NCBI GenBank assembly: GCA_905250125.1
Contig: CAJNOL010000138.1
Location: 1 to 64,000, forward strand
Source of the DNA: Rotaria sordida
Taxonomy: Eukaryota > Rotifera > Eurotatoria > Philodinida > Philodinidae
Reading direction: 5' to 3'
DNA length: 64,000 bases
The notes beneath the pieces are model-generated. The model had not been told where the DNA came from, searched no databases, and worked only from the letters and a program-made list of their open reading frames with translations. Positions 37,031 to 49,810 of the stretch are shown here, in pieces. Position 1 is the stretch's first letter. Each line of letters starts with the position of its first letter. A program made the position numbers and the translations under genes.

Positions 37031-39723
37031 TTAAATATGACTATATTTTATTCGATTTGATAGATATATTACTTAGTTCTATAGAGAATCAGATTGATTC
37101 GTTTGCATCATCAAATAAAATTTTAGTTTTATTTAAAATTTTCATTAGTGTGGACAAGTTATTTAGTAGTAGTTCTTCTGATCTTCTAGAAAGCTAAAAG
37201 AAGCATATTTATAACAACAGATGATAGCAATAGACAACTGTCACTCGTTACTGGCCATGTAATTTACACGATATGTCGAATATATTGAAACGTAGATACG
37301 CATCAATATGCGTTTGTATGTAATCAAGGAAAAGACTAATAACTACGGATAATTTTTTTCCATGTTTTCTTCTTTTTCTTTAACGGAAAAAAGCTAAAGA
37401 GCTTCTTTATCTAAAACTAGTGTACGTGATATATTTGAAATATTTTTCCTTTTTCCTTATGTATGTACGATTGTTATCTTTAACAAGATATTTACTCATG
37501 TTTCGCCCTATAAACAACAATCTAATAAACAAATACTTTTCTTTATATGACTACGAGCTAATACTGTACAGAATATTTCTGAAAATCATAATAGAATTTC
37601 ACATACATATAACGTAATTATTAATTAGACTTAATCTAATATGTTTTCTTTCTTGCTATCTGAAAGAGACGAATTGAATATATATATATGTATATTTATG
37701 ATGAAGCGTAAATCATTGACACGTCTTACTATTAGTTGATTATGATTCATTTTGATATCTTTTTACCAATGGAATACGTCGACACTACATCTAATGAAAG
37801 TAAGAACCATAAAATGTGACAGTACATCTGTTTTACCACTTATCAAATTTTTCTCTGTGATAAGAACAAAGCGCTTTCAGAGAATATACTAGTCTGTCAA
37901 TCTTTTCTAAAATTGTTGAATGAATGCTAATAAAACAGTAATGAGACATGTTAATGATTTGAACTCAATAGTAATGATATAAATTAAAGTAAATATAGAA
38001 AAAATATGTGATATATTTTTGTATAATGCTGAAAAAAAATAATAAATTTTTTAAGTTGTAATCAGAACTGATAAGCATACAAGAGTTTTTGTGAACTTTG
38101 TCTTTAAGAATAAAAATTCATAACTTTTCTCTTACAAATAAATGCAGAAAAAAAAATTTTAATTAACCTTAATAATCAGTAATGGAGTAATACGCATTTG
38201 AAATGTGATGATAACTTTTAGGATATTATGTAATTATCGATATCTCAACTAAAAAAAGATATCATCAAAATAAACGATTTGAAGACATGCACTTTTTTCA
38301 TATATTGTCAGATTAAATATTATAGCAGTTCGAATTCTTCGATAGAAAAGAAGAAGAGAATTTGTTTTTATCGTTTTATACACATTTCCCTTGTTGCACG
38401 CATACACTTATTTAAATAATAAAAACATTTATTCATGAATGATGCATTCAAAAAAAAATTCTTCTTATAAAGTTCGAATAATTCCGAGAGCTTTCCATGC
38501 AATCTAATGATAGATTCCTAGTTTTTGATTGTGTTGATGTTCTTTAAGTGCTAACGAACTTGAGAAGCATTAGGTCCTACATGTGAAAATTGCTTTCTTT
38601 ACGACACATGTTTCTCTAATGTACTATCGAACGAGACTTCTTGTATCTTTCGATGAGTGTTTCAACTTACGTCCTTGATCAATAGATTTTATTGTCAGAA
38701 ATAATCGTTGCAATGTAAACAATAAATTACTAATCAAATAAATAAGACAATGACACTTGTTTTTGTATTTATTTATCGTCAAAAATCTGCAGAGATATAA
38801 AGAAAAGTACAAACATAGAAACTGTGCGAAATAATTTTATAGACATAGATAAAGTTATTTGATAAAACAAATAAGTGTAATGAATAAGTATTGAGATATA
38901 AATATGAGAAAATAACTACAAAATGCATAAGAATACAAAGACTGATTAAAAATTAAAAGCAAAGGATATAATTATATACATATCAAATATTGAATAAAAG
39001 AATAAAAATGTATACAAAGAAGTATGGATATGATGATATTAAAACTAATGATAGAACTTAATGTAAGCAGTTGTCAAGGTTGAATACTGAATAGATCTAG
39101 AGACTGGAGAATATAAATGCAGGAGTATGGGGATAGAAGAATAAGATTAATATTTAAGAATGCAATATTGATATATAGATATTAAAGAGTAGACATCAAG
39201 AAACAAGTTCGTTATTATAGATATAGAAGTTCAATATAAGAATACAATTGAAGAAGATATTATCAAAGAATATTTGATATGAACATATCTGAATTTAGTG
39301 ATTGTTTATCTAGCTATGTAGATCACAACTCGACAAAATACAATAATAGAACTATTCAATTTACTTGTCTTTATATGTCAACATTTAGCTTCATAGAACA
39401 ATAGTTTATAGTGCTTTTCAATAGATATAGTATTATCGCCAAAAAATCTCTTAGAATATGATATAAAGAAATATTTTAGTCTTTTGTATGTATTATTCTT
39501 ATTTTCTTTCTCCGAGAAGAAATTAGTGAAAAAATGTTACTGTAAGCAATGCATTGGTATTCTTGCCATTCTATAATTCCAAAACAGATCATGGAGACAG
39601 CTGACCGAATTTCAACAAACAAATAATACTGGAGTTGAATATGATGCTTGGTGCTGTCAACAGCATATGTCGTCTGCAAGCAACTCATGACTGTAAGATA
39701 TTTTTTAGCGATATACAAGATTA
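37031..39723. other. upstream noncoding part of unit B
   Basis: Similar to 23.2-25.9 kb and 56.7-59.9 kb. No coding potential. Bases 39125-39250 are identical to 59321-59446. Confidence 0.6.
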
Positions 39724-40658
39724 ACATCCGGTGCAAAAGTCTTTGAAAAAACGTGAAACTCCGTTAAACCATATTGATAAATTCCAAACCAATGAAATTC
39801 TTCGTTTTTGTTGGAAAAGAGTTAAGTCTGAACTAGAAATTTTTTGTACTAAACATATTTTACCAGAACGAATCGAAGTAGGAGGAAAAGCTAAAAAACC
39901 AAACACTACCAAAAAAGTTCTTGCAATGTTTTTGCGATTTGAAAAATTTCTATTTCTGAATCATTTCGAGTTACATGAACAAAAAAAAATACACTAAAAT
40001 GTAGCCTATCAAAATTTCTATCGTTATCAGCTTTGGTAAAATTTTTTGGTTCCATTCTTTACTCTTTAATAAACAAAAATTGGGAATTTAAGTTTTTGTA
40101 ACATAGAATCTCTTGCAAGAACGATCAGTTTCGAAAGACATTAGTCACAATCTTCAGAAACCATGGATGAACTGAAATCTTTGCGCGATATTTGTTCGAA
40201 GTGTGTCATATCGTAGATACTTAGTAGAAAAAAAAACAATTTAAAAAATATATTTTATTGTTGCACAACGATCAGATAATAAGACCGACTAAATTATAGT
40301 TTCTTTTAGAAAAAGTTATATTTTGGTATAAGAACCAAAAGTAAATTTACTTCCAATACGCCATTAAAAAGAGTACTCTTTTCGCTACACAAATCAGCAT
40401 TAAACGTGCTTTTTAAATTTCACTTCTGATATAAAAAGTTCAACGCAAAATAGAAAATAATGCTGCGCGATAGTGAAGTTGCAAGAACTTTTTTCGATGT
40501 TTCCTCCTTCATAGATTTGTTTTGGAAAACTATGTCTAATACAAAATTTTTAGTTCAGACTTTACTCTTTTCAACCCAAAAAAATTTCATTAGTTTAGAA
40601 GTTGGTAATATGGTCTAAAAGAGTTTAACATTTTTTCAAAGACTTTTGCATTTCATGT
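39724..40658. mobile_element. 935-bp TA-inserting element (Tc1/mariner-like, non-autonomous)
   Basis: Units A and C give the empty site. Element flanks are TA on both sides (39722-39723, 40659-40660). The ends are ACAT-N4-TGCAAAAGTCTTTG-A6, a perfect 20-bp inner match (39732-39751 against 40631-40650) that continues as GT.AAACTC. An 88-codon open frame (39731-39997) is not a recognisable transposase and starts inside the terminal repeat. Confidence 0.8.
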
Positions 40659-40887
40659 TATGAAGATAATATATACGGCCTCTTTCAATTGAACCCTTAC
40701 TGCATTTTAAGAAGTACGTGTTTCCTATAATATCAGTGCATTTTTCTCTATCCTATTTAATAAATATAAATATTTATCCTATGAAGTTATTATTATTGAA
40801 AAAAAGAAACAAAGATATTATTAGGTAACAAATATACAATGTTTTTAATGTATTAAATTTTGTTTCTCCTAATAGTTATCAAATATT

Positions 40888-40916
40888 ATTATTAATTCTA
40901 TTCTAGAATATATAAT
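40888..40916 (+). promoter_or_regulatory. conserved 5' leader/acceptor element of P2X-B
   Basis: Same ATTAATTCTATTCTAG-AATATATAATA as before the other P2X copies; the TAG is 27 bases before the ATG, identical in spacing to copy C. Confidence 0.45.
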
Positions 40917-40933
40917 ACATTTTTTTGTAAGAT

Positions 40934-43555
40934 ATGGATTCATATATATCTTTCAAAGATCGTTTTTTTGTTGGACAAAGTGTGAAAGACATTATTAAGG
41001 GCTATTTCACCGAATATGAAACACCAAAATTAGTTGTTATACATAATGCAAAATATGCTATTTTACTGCGTATTATACAAATTATTATTCTTGCTTATTC
41101 TGTAATATATTTACTTATATATGAAAAAGGTTACCAAAAACTAAGTACAACAGTCGCGTCATCAGTAACACTTAAAGTAAAAGGTATAGGTTATGCTTAT
41201 ACATCAGAAAATAAAATGATAATTATTGATGGAGCAGGTATATTGAAAAAAACTAAAAAATCATCTTGAGAATCGAATAATTATTTTTGTTTTAATAGAT
41301 TATATTATTCCACCATCAGAAAATAATGCTATTTTTATAATGACAAATTTTATTCAAACTGATCAAATACGATCTACATGTGTTGAAAATATAAAACTTA
41401 AAGAAGCAAGATGTAAGCATGATAAGGATTGTTTTAATAAACCGTTTACGCCAAATATGAATGGACGTTGGACCGGTCGATGTTTATTATCACCAGAAGC
41501 AAATATTGTCAATGGGACAACAGATAATACAAAAACTCCAACTGGTTTATGTGAATATGCAGGTAGAATTTTTGTTTTTAGATTGCAAAAATAAACAAGG
41601 AATTTCTTTGTATATTAACGAAACAGTTTGATATTTACAAACATAAACCAATGAGATATTGTTTTACTATTATGTTTTGTATTTTTACCATTTAAACAAG
41701 ATCTTACAGAACGTTTGACACACTAGTATAAATAATTCAAATGACTAATTTACTGAATATCCTTGCGATATATAGCAATCGAGATCATATTTTGACAGAT
41801 AAATGATTCGAAGTTTATGAAATCCTATCGATTTTATGAATAAGAATGACTATCAGATAAACGAAATATTTGTTTGAAGAATAAAAAGTATTATAATTTT
41901 AGAGTTTCGAAATACGAAGCTCCTTTCCTTTTTAAGGTAGACTATACACCATTAGACAAAGAACAAGTATGCATAAAATATTCATTTGATCCACAGAATA
42001 CTTTCGAGTAGTTTGATGATGATTCGATGCAGGAAAATATAACAATTCTTTTAATAGATAGATTTACGCAAAATTATTAAGACTGGACGTTACTTTGGAT
42101 GTAGAATATCCAGAAGTAGTCATTAAAACTTTCATTGGACTCCTACTTGCTCAGAATTAGCTCTAACTGCATAAATTTTTTGCTTGAAGTGTTGTCAAAA
42201 AATTATGCGGTTAGAGCTGATTCTAAGTAAATAGGAGTCATATGAGAGTTTCAATGACTATTAGTGGATATTCTACCCTCAAAGTAAGGTCCAATTCTAA
42301 TAATTTTTCGTAAATTTATCTATTACAATAATTGCTATATTTTTCTGCATAGAATCACCAACAAAGTAGTCGAAAGTGTTCTACGCATCAAATCAACATC
42401 TTATACGCTCCTCTTCTTTACAATATTACTTAACCAAAACTTTTTTTTATTTGTTTTTGTCTCAATAGTTGAGCTCATTATCTTTCAATTGTTAGATTTG
42501 ATAAATATTAAGTTTGTTACTCAAATTTAAAACCTAACGATAATTGTGATACAAGATCGGACAGTTTTTGTGCTTGAATAAGAAGACAATGTGTTTTTTA
42601 AACGATTAAATGAGTTTAAATAGAAAACGCTTATTTATCAGAAGCTACTGAATGATTAAAAGATCATTAATTGAAATTTTTTTAAAAAGCTCCTTAATTA
42701 GGTTTTTTTACTAGTAAGATATTTTTTATAGGTTGGTGTCCATCAGAAGATGACCTTTCATGGACAATGCTTGTTCAAGAAGTTCTCAATTTTACAATAT
42801 TTATAAAAAATTTTATTGAATTTCCGATATTTCATGTTAAACATAAAAATATGGTTGATAATTTAAAACAATGTATTTTTCATCCAAAAACTAATAAAGA
42901 TTGTCCAATATTTACTATTGATCATATAATAAATGAAGCTGAAAAAAATATTACTGAACGTGATTTAATGTTACGTTCTGGTGGTGTTATACGTGTTAAA
43001 CTTGATTGGGATTGTAATTTAGATCGAGATTTAAAGTTATGTAAACCTAAATATTCATTTGCTCGTCTTGATGTACCTTTTAATGAGAATCCATTTTCAA
43101 TTGGTTTTAATTTTCGTTATGCTACTTATTGGAAACAGAATCAGAAAGATTTTCGTACATTAACTAAAGCTTTTGGTCTTCGTTTAATAATAACTATTAG
43201 TGGTAAAGCTGGAAAATTTGATTTTATTACATTAACTTTAAATATTGGTTCATTAGTTGGAATATTTGGTTTAGCAACATTTCTTTGTGATATTGCTCTA
43301 CTTCATTTATCGAAAAAAGCATCTATTTATCGGGATCGTGTCTTTGAAATTGTTCATTTACGAACACGTGCTATTAGTGCAATAGCATTGCCAAGAACAT
43401 TTGTTCAAAATTATGATGCTGAAGATGCAAATTCCGAATCACATTCAGAAACAGAATTATCATATAAAACACCTGAAACTACTCCAGTACCTCCAGGAAA
43501 AACAGTTACGATCGGTCCAGTTTCTTTTATTAATCCAATTCCATCATTGTGTTAA
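40934..43555 (+). CDS. P2X purinoceptor, copy B
   Basis: Three exons: 40934-41237, 41299-41562, 42732-43555 (463 aa). Exons 1 and 2 are exactly as long as in copies A and C. ATP-site residues (KVKG, NFT, NFR, LTKAFGLR), TPK, YEKGYQ and all ten ectodomain cysteines are kept. Both membrane helices are intact. The tail after TM2 shares with copy C a block (VHLRTRAISAIALP) that copy A lacks, and then diverges, ending INPIPSLC. The open frame and retained key residues indicate a working channel subunit; it may form homo- or heterotrimers with the other copies. Intron 2 (1169 bp) holds a 438-bp foldback. Confidence 0.93.
41971..42408. repeat. 438-bp foldback in P2X-B intron 2
   Basis: Two arms of about 205 bp are inverted around position 42189, with matches such as GAATATCCA / TGGATATTC, TTAGCTCTAAC / GTTAGAGCTGA and GCATAAA / TTATACGC at the ends. 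Copy C has the related structure with an extra palindrome at its centre; copy A has none. Confidence 0.75.
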
Positions 43556-45221
43556 CAATTGGTTTTGAGTGAGATATTTTACATTAGAAATAACAACCGT
43601 TTTATTGTGGAGAACTTTGTTTTCATCCTTGTTTTTTAATAATCAGACATTCATATTTTTCTTTTTTGAAATAAATAAAAACTTAACCTATGGAGACTGA
43701 AATTATTATTTAATCAAAAATTGATTTTCCAAACAATCTATTGTACAGTGGGTTATAAAAAAAATTTAGTCTCATCATTTTCAATACTATTCGTCCCGAA
43801 TTCATTCATTCCTTCTGATTCTAGTATTGTTCGATCGTTCAGAAAGAACACAAACTATTAGTATATTTTGAAATTTTTTTCACGTATGTGCAGAAGAAAA
43901 ATTAAGAATATTAAGTGCTACGATTGACAATTACGAAAAATATTACATTATTTTTTAATGAGCCTATTGGATAGAGTTTTATTAGCGATTGTAGAAACTA
44001 CAAGGTAGTGTTATGACACATACAATATTGAAAACTCGAAATTAACGAAATCATTTAAGACAGGTAGAAATAGATGAAAATTTTCAGAAAATATTGAATT
44101 CAATAGAAAATAGACTACACTGCAATTTCATCCGGAAATGAGAAAAATTGTTTCAAGTGATATTCATATTGAGCATAAACGCTTGAACTAGTTTTGAATG
44201 ATTCTTGTTTAAAAGTGATAGCGAAAAGCTGATACATAATTCCTGAAAAAGTAATATTTTTTGTAACTTCCAATTGTAGCACATATAAACCTTACTTTTT
44301 CTTTCAAAGATAAGTGAAAAAAAACTTAAAATGTACCAATAGGTAGTGTTCTTTCTGAGTGATTGAATGATACTAGAATCTGAAGAAATGAATGAATCTT
44401 TGGCGAATGGCATTGAAATGATAAAACCAAGTTTTTTTGCAAACTACTGTATGTCGCTTGAATTGATTGCATAAAATTCTTATGGATGTAAGTATGATAT
44501 TTTTGTCAGTATACGTTTCTCTCATACCAACACTCTCCTTAATCTATTCAATCTTCGAGATAGATATGGAAGTGGAACAGGATCTCTTTCCACTATAGTA
44601 ATCATTCTTATCTTTACTAGTAGATGAAGAAATAGAACAAATTCTATTCTAAAAAAATTAAATATTCATCAATCAACATAAATGATAACTTTGTTTGACT
44701 AACGACAATCAGATTCGGAAGTAATTATGTTATAATATATCTGTCGTCTTCTACAGACCTCATTTTCTTTCCTACATCCTCTATCAATTCCTTCGTAAAT
44801 ATGATTATCTGATCTGATCTAGTAGTTTGTAGGGACACATTTAGAGGGGAATTGTAGAATCGATCTTTCCCTCTCAAAAATATTTTTACTAAAAATTAGC
44901 AAAGTTGTTGTTCATTGAACTTCAAAAGTATTTTCTCAATAATTGTGTGCATGAAACAACATTTGTGTTAATCAACTAATATAAGCTGTATGTGTACCGA
45001 CTGTTTATTTGCTATAATTAACGTCAAATATATGCATCATGCATTTTGTCAATTATTTTCTTCTATATTGTGACCCACATATAATAGTATCAAGGTAAAA
45101 TTTTTTAGCAAACATTCATCAGAAATAATAAGTAAAAAACAGAAAGAAATTGAAACATATTTGTAAAAATTTTTGTTAATATAAACTCTCGATTTTCTAA
45201 ATATAGAAAATATTTATCAAC
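43556..45221. other. 3' part of unit B and start of spacer
   Basis: Up to about 44835 it is similar to 28.93-30.26 kb and 62.94-63.50 kb. Beyond that it is unique AT-rich sequence. Minus-strand short frames are not supported. Confidence 0.5.
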
Positions 45222-45533
45222 ATGGCAACTGAAGAACTTAGAAGAAGATTCACTGAACATCAAAAAATTCCTATGACTATTTCGAAGTTAACCCATTCAT
45301 ATATTGTCTATACGCAATTTTTCGATGTTTCAACGTTATTCAAGCATTATAAAGATGATCTACAAACCAATGATACAAGTATTCACAAATCTAAAGTCGA
45401 CACTTGGAAATTTACGATCCTAAAAATGCAAGAAGCCGAACGACCAAACACAATCGATACATCATTAAAAATGATGCAATCTATTGGATTCTTTATCGTA
45501 ATATTTATATCCTATTTCAACTCGATGTACTAA
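45222..45533 (+). CDS. uncharacterised 103-codon open frame
   Basis: A single uninterrupted frame starting MATEELRRRF with a good start context (CAACATGG) and ending at TAA. The first 90 residues are charged and the last 15 hydrophobic. I recognise no family. It could be a first exon or a fragment of an old gene; nothing nearby was linked to it. The AAGATCTT-rich DNA follows directly. Confidence 0.3.
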   Translation: MATEELRRRFTEHQKIPMTISKLTHSYIVYTQFFDVSTLFKHYKDDLQTNDTSIHKSKVDTWKFTILKMQEAERPNTIDTSLKMMQSIGFFIVIFISYFNSMY

Positions 45534-46728
45534 TTCCGATATCCATGCCCTAGTCGAACATCTTGTAAGCCAGATCTTATCAAGATCTTTAAAAGATAAT
45601 TCATTTGTGTAGTCTTGATCGTATCATATACATCTGTACCTAAGATCTTGGCAAGATCTGTTCAAAGATTTTCACATGTCAAGATTATGGAAAAGATATC
45701 AGTTTTTTTCGGCTTGTTCCAAGATCTTGAATAAAACAAAAAGTAATATCATTAGTTTATTTACATATTTAGAAATTCTTCTATTACTTGAAATTTCTTT
45801 CCAAGACTCAATGATATAAACGTTTGAATCTCATAAGTATCCAAGAAATTTGGTAGCAATGGAGTTACTTGCCAACCAATAAAATCAAAGTCATCAAGAA
45901 TCAAGAACGAAGAAAATGATTCAAAAGAAATTTTTTAAAGGACGAACAATGCTTTTTTAGACTAATCTAGTGTGTGTATGCATGAAAGATTGGTGTTTTA
46001 TAAGAAGATGGTTGATGTCAGATTACGATACAAAATGATTTAGAAATCAAAGCTTTTAAACTAAATTTTTTTTTTGAAAAATGATATAATAAAAGACTTT
46101 AGATTTTAGTATCAAATAAATCTTTAATTTGGATAGATTATCTGATTTTTATCTTCCCATGTTGACTTTTCTAAGACATCACAGAAATTAAAAATATTAA
46201 ATTTATTATTATTTCTAGATTGTTATGAATAATTGTTTAAACTATCAGATAAAATTTTTTTTTTACACACATGATTATCGATTTTATGTCATCATTATCA
46301 TCCAATGGCTTTTAATAAAAATAAAGACGAATTATTGATAACTCGGCAACAGCAATTAGACACGAGCAAAAAAAAATAGTATGAACAAAATTAGACGCAA
46401 ATATCAATAAAAACAGAGGATAACGTTTTTGTTTAGTCTGTAGTTTTTCTGTATTTGAATTTTCATAAAAAAGGCATATTTTTGAACCATAAAAATTTCT
46501 CAACATTTTTTTTGGTTCTTGTTTTTTGTACTATTTTTAATGGAAAATTAACTTACATTAAATGGTCAGATAGATATTTCTCATTATTAAATATAAATCG
46601 AACAGCAGGATTTTCATTGAAGATCTTATGAATCTTGATTATTGGTATGAGAGATGTAATTGGCTGGAACAAAGATCAGTGAAAACGACCACAAAATACC
46701 AGATATAGGATTATAGATATTAAATATC

Positions 46729-46838
46729 TGTACTTAAGATCTTATAAATGTGTACCCAAGATCTTGTAAATTTGTATGCAACATCTTATGAATTTATACT
46801 GAAAATCTTAAGAATCTGTATCCAAGATCTTAAGAGTG
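46729..46838. repeat. 22-bp tandem repeat, five copies
   Basis: Unit of the form TGTACCCAAGATCTTGTAAATT, five diverged copies head to tail. Single related words (AAGATCTTGG) occur 1 kb upstream. Confidence 0.75.
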
Positions 46839-48358
46839 AGTTTTTGAGAGACTCAGACACTGACAATAATAAGAAATCTCAGAATCCGCTGATTTTTTTC
46901 TATGTTGTAGAGGGTAGTGAGTTTAGTATTCTCTGAAATTTCCAGTCCCACCTGATCACTGTTTCCTATACAAATAATCAAAATACTAATGAATTTTTTG
47001 ATAACTTTTAATAATTATTTTTTTATCGATTTTCAGGTGATTTTCTGAGTAAAATTAGCCTTTGCATTTCAATTTGTGAGATTTTCGACTTGTCATTTTT
47101 CTAACTATAGTAAGCTTATTTTTTCATCAAATTAAAATTTGAATCAAGTACTATGAAATAATGAAATCCCGATAAAAAAAGGAATAATACATTGCGAATA
47201 GCAACAAGAAAAAACAGCGTGCATTAGAAAAAAAATCTGTTTGGAATGTACAAATACAAATTGTTACAAAATAATCATTATTGGTAATGTTTATTTAGAA
47301 CTTCGACATTTTACGTCTTGTGTATGAATATTATAAAGATATTGATAAATGGGACGGGGGCGGAGAAAATAGTTTGAAATACATAAGTTTCGTTGTAATA
47401 AAATTTTACAGCGTATATTATAACTCAAATGATAAAACTAATTTTAATCTATTGATTTATTTGACAATTTTTGAAAATGAAGTTTTTCAACTTTTTTGAC
47501 AATATACTATTAATTTATAGCAATCTGAGTCTCGTGGGTTCCACATTTTAGTCCCACAGGCGCTACACTGATAAGTTTCTCAATTAGAAGGGATTTCTTA
47601 CGAAATGGAAGCGATTTCGGAGGTCTGAGAATAAATTTTCACAATTTTCAAAGCTGAATATAAACTGAACTCATCGGTTTGAAATTCTCAGCTCATCCCT
47701 TCCTCAAACTAGACATATTTAGGTGTAAAACCACTAATTAAAGTCCTGAGCTCTCAGTAAAGTTATTAATTAAATGAGAGGTCTTCTATTACGTGGGACA
47801 AATTTTTTTTCCAAATGGGTCTTCTAATATGGGAAGGGGAGGGGGGAGTCTTTTATTATAGGGGGGTTTATTCCAAACCAGTTCTTTCTAGAAGACACAT
47901 ATATATCACAGGTATATATGATCTTTTTGCATGGAAAAAGACGCATGCATAGAAGTTGAAGATATTAAATGGAGAAACAAGTATGATTTAAAAGAATGAA
48001 AAGAAAATTGGAAAGAGGAAAACTGGAAGTATGCAGAACGATTTAAGGGACGCCTCGGCTCTTGGAATTGGTTTCTCACTTAGAATGGATCGTTCGAGCT
48101 GAAATTTTGAGGAATGATTGACCTCGGTGAGAAACGCTTGTAATAAAAATTTGAGTGAGATGTGCCTGACTATATTGAACTTCTGGTTTGGTTTTCTACC
48201 TTCCAGAAGAATCCAAATAACTCCCTTGCTAGGGATACATAGCACAGACTGGTTTCAAATTAAAGATAGTCTCTGTGCGCAACTTTTCATCAAACGAAAT
48301 TTTGAAACTGCCTTCCATTCACTTTTTGTGAGTATTTCAATGGACATGGTGTTCAATA

Positions 48359-48440
48359 GGGTGTGGGTGTGGCTGTGCTGTGGATCTTCTCTTCACCCAC
48401 ACCCACACCCACATCCACAATCACGCACCCACCCACACCT
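48359..48440. repeat. head-to-head telomere-like GT/CA tracts
   Basis: GGGTGTGGGTGTGGCTGTG on the left, about 10 bases of other sequence, then CACCCACACCCACACCCACA and degenerate continuation. These are TGTGGG-type units in opposite orientation, able to form a long hairpin. TGTGGG is, as I recall, the telomere repeat of the bdelloid Adineta vaga. Confidence 0.5.
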
Positions 48441-49108
48441 TCACGAAATATTAGCGTATATCAAACACTGACATGAGAAAACTATTTACAATAATAAAAA
48501 TCTGTTAATGTAGCTTCTGCATTATTTTTCGTCGCTCAAAGTTAAAAATTTATAGTAGCATTATTTTTTTTTCTTAGCAAATAAAGTTTTCATAGGATAA
48601 GTACCAAACTACGCTGTTTATCTCTAGATTTCACTGTTGGATTGATTATTTAGGTTGAGTTGATTTTCAATGTACATAGATTTTACAACTAACGACTAGT
48701 ATATTATTCTTTGTACAATCATGAATCTTGATCATGTCAATTGCAGTTACTGTCCTTATGAGTTTGGACACAATTGTGTACATTCGACGAATTTGGATAG
48801 TATGATATTTCTCATCTTTCTAATTATCATCGAATGCAACTATGACATCTTGTATGTCACTCTATCAATATTTGTCTTCTTTAATTGTAAAAACTTTTGA
48901 TGATCGAGTTCTTTTTTTTTTTGATTCCTCTATTATTCACAATATTTCACAATCGATTCAAGTTTTTTTTTACAGTTATAATGAAATTTTATTGATTAAA
49001 AAACAAGAAAAGAGAATGCTCCAAGAGCAACAAGAATAAAATAAAGAAAAGTAGAAAAATAGTTTTAAAAATTGTTCAATATTTCAATTTTGTCAATGAT
49101 AAATTGAT

Positions 49109-49705
49109 TCAAGGTCCGAAAATTTCTGGTAGATCCTTTGGCTCATGAACTCCACATGTAGGTGTATATGGTGGAATTTGTAATGTCTTGCATGGTACAT
49201 CTGGATGGATGGCATATACGAAATTAAGTTTGGTCTTTGGACAAGACCAGACGCCTACGAAAATTTTACAATTTTTGTTAGCCCATGCCTTAAAAAAACT
49301 GTCAGGACATTGCTTAAACTGTTGAAAATTGCACCAAGATTTAGCATATGCTTTTGTCGGAGGAATAATCCAATCAATTTTTTCAATTACTCGATAGTGG
49401 TTTTTTCCTTTGTTACCATTTTCTTTGCTCTTACTACCTTCGTTACTATCCTTGTTTCCTTTGCTGCCACTATTGTCTTTGTTGTCCTTGTTTCCTTTGC
49501 TGTCACCACTGTCTTTGCTGTCCTTGCTTTCTGTGTTGTCATCTATTCTCTCTGCTACAAGACAAGCACATCTACCACTGTGGAGTGAGTCATGTTGGTC
49601 CTTATCCAGATCCACTTGAGCAGTCTCGATGTCGCCGTTATCACAAGCAATTTGAAGAAACAATACTGTAGCAACGAAGCATGAAATCGTTAATAGGCGA
49701 TACAT
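49109..49705 (-). CDS. secreted cysteine-containing protein of unknown family
   Basis: A complete single-exon frame of 198 codons. A signal peptide (about residues 1-21: MYRLLTISCFVATVLFLQIA) is followed by an acidic stretch and CAC. Next comes a low-complexity Ser/Lys/Asp/Asn/Gly linker (about 58-100, SKDSKDSGDSKGNKDN type). The compact C-terminal domain (about 104-198) has six Cys (WCNF, QCPD, NCKIF, SCPK, PCKT, TCGV) suited to three disulfides. The frame, signal peptide and TATA box support a real gene. I do not recognise the domain; an extracellular matrix or mucosal role is only a guess. No paralogue in the window. Confidence 0.75.
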   Translation of the reverse strand: MYRLLTISCFVATVLFLQIACDNGDIETAQVDLDKDQHDSLHSGRCACLVAERIDDNTESKDSKDSGDSKGNKDNKDNSGSKGNKDSNEGSKSKENGNKGKNHYRVIEKIDWIIPPTKAYAKSWCNFQQFKQCPDSFFKAWANKNCKIFVGVWSCPKTKLNFVYAIHPDVPCKTLQIPPYTPTCGVHEPKDLPEIFGP

Positions 49706-49802
49706 GATATGATAGAATATGGAAATTATTTATATGAATACAAAAAGACGATGTTTAAACTAAACTTATTGTGTTATTGAGAAAGCTTGCACATTACTTA
49801 TG

Positions 49803-49810
49803 TATTTATA
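49803..49810 (-). promoter_or_regulatory. TATA box for the secreted-protein gene
   Basis: On the minus strand the sequence reads GGGTATAAATACA, centred about 100 bases upstream of the ATG at 49705, which leaves a leader of about 65-70 bases. Confidence 0.55.

Larger units (their letters stand above)
45534..49108. other. gene-free spacer with minisatellites
   Basis: AAGATCTT words are scattered from 45570 to 45730. A 22-bp tandem repeat lies at 46729-46838 and telomere-like GT/CA tracts at 48359-48440. Short frames at 46312, 46748, 47988, 48118 and 48842 have no support. Confidence 0.5.

Noticed and set aside
39731-39997. 88-codon frame in the 39724 element
   Set aside because: Starts inside the terminal repeat and shows no transposase motif.
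46729-46838. CRISPR-like spaced repeats
   Set aside because: Copies are adjacent with no unique spacers, and the host is a eukaryote; it is a simple minisatellite.
48721-48900. 59-codon frame starting MNLDHVNCSYCPYEF
   Set aside because: Has a CxxC and a hydrophobic stretch, but no homology, signal or regulatory context; chance frame is as likely.
49205-49619. Plus-strand frames opposite the secreted-protein gene
   Set aside because: Antisense shadows of the low-complexity Ser/Lys/Asp linker.
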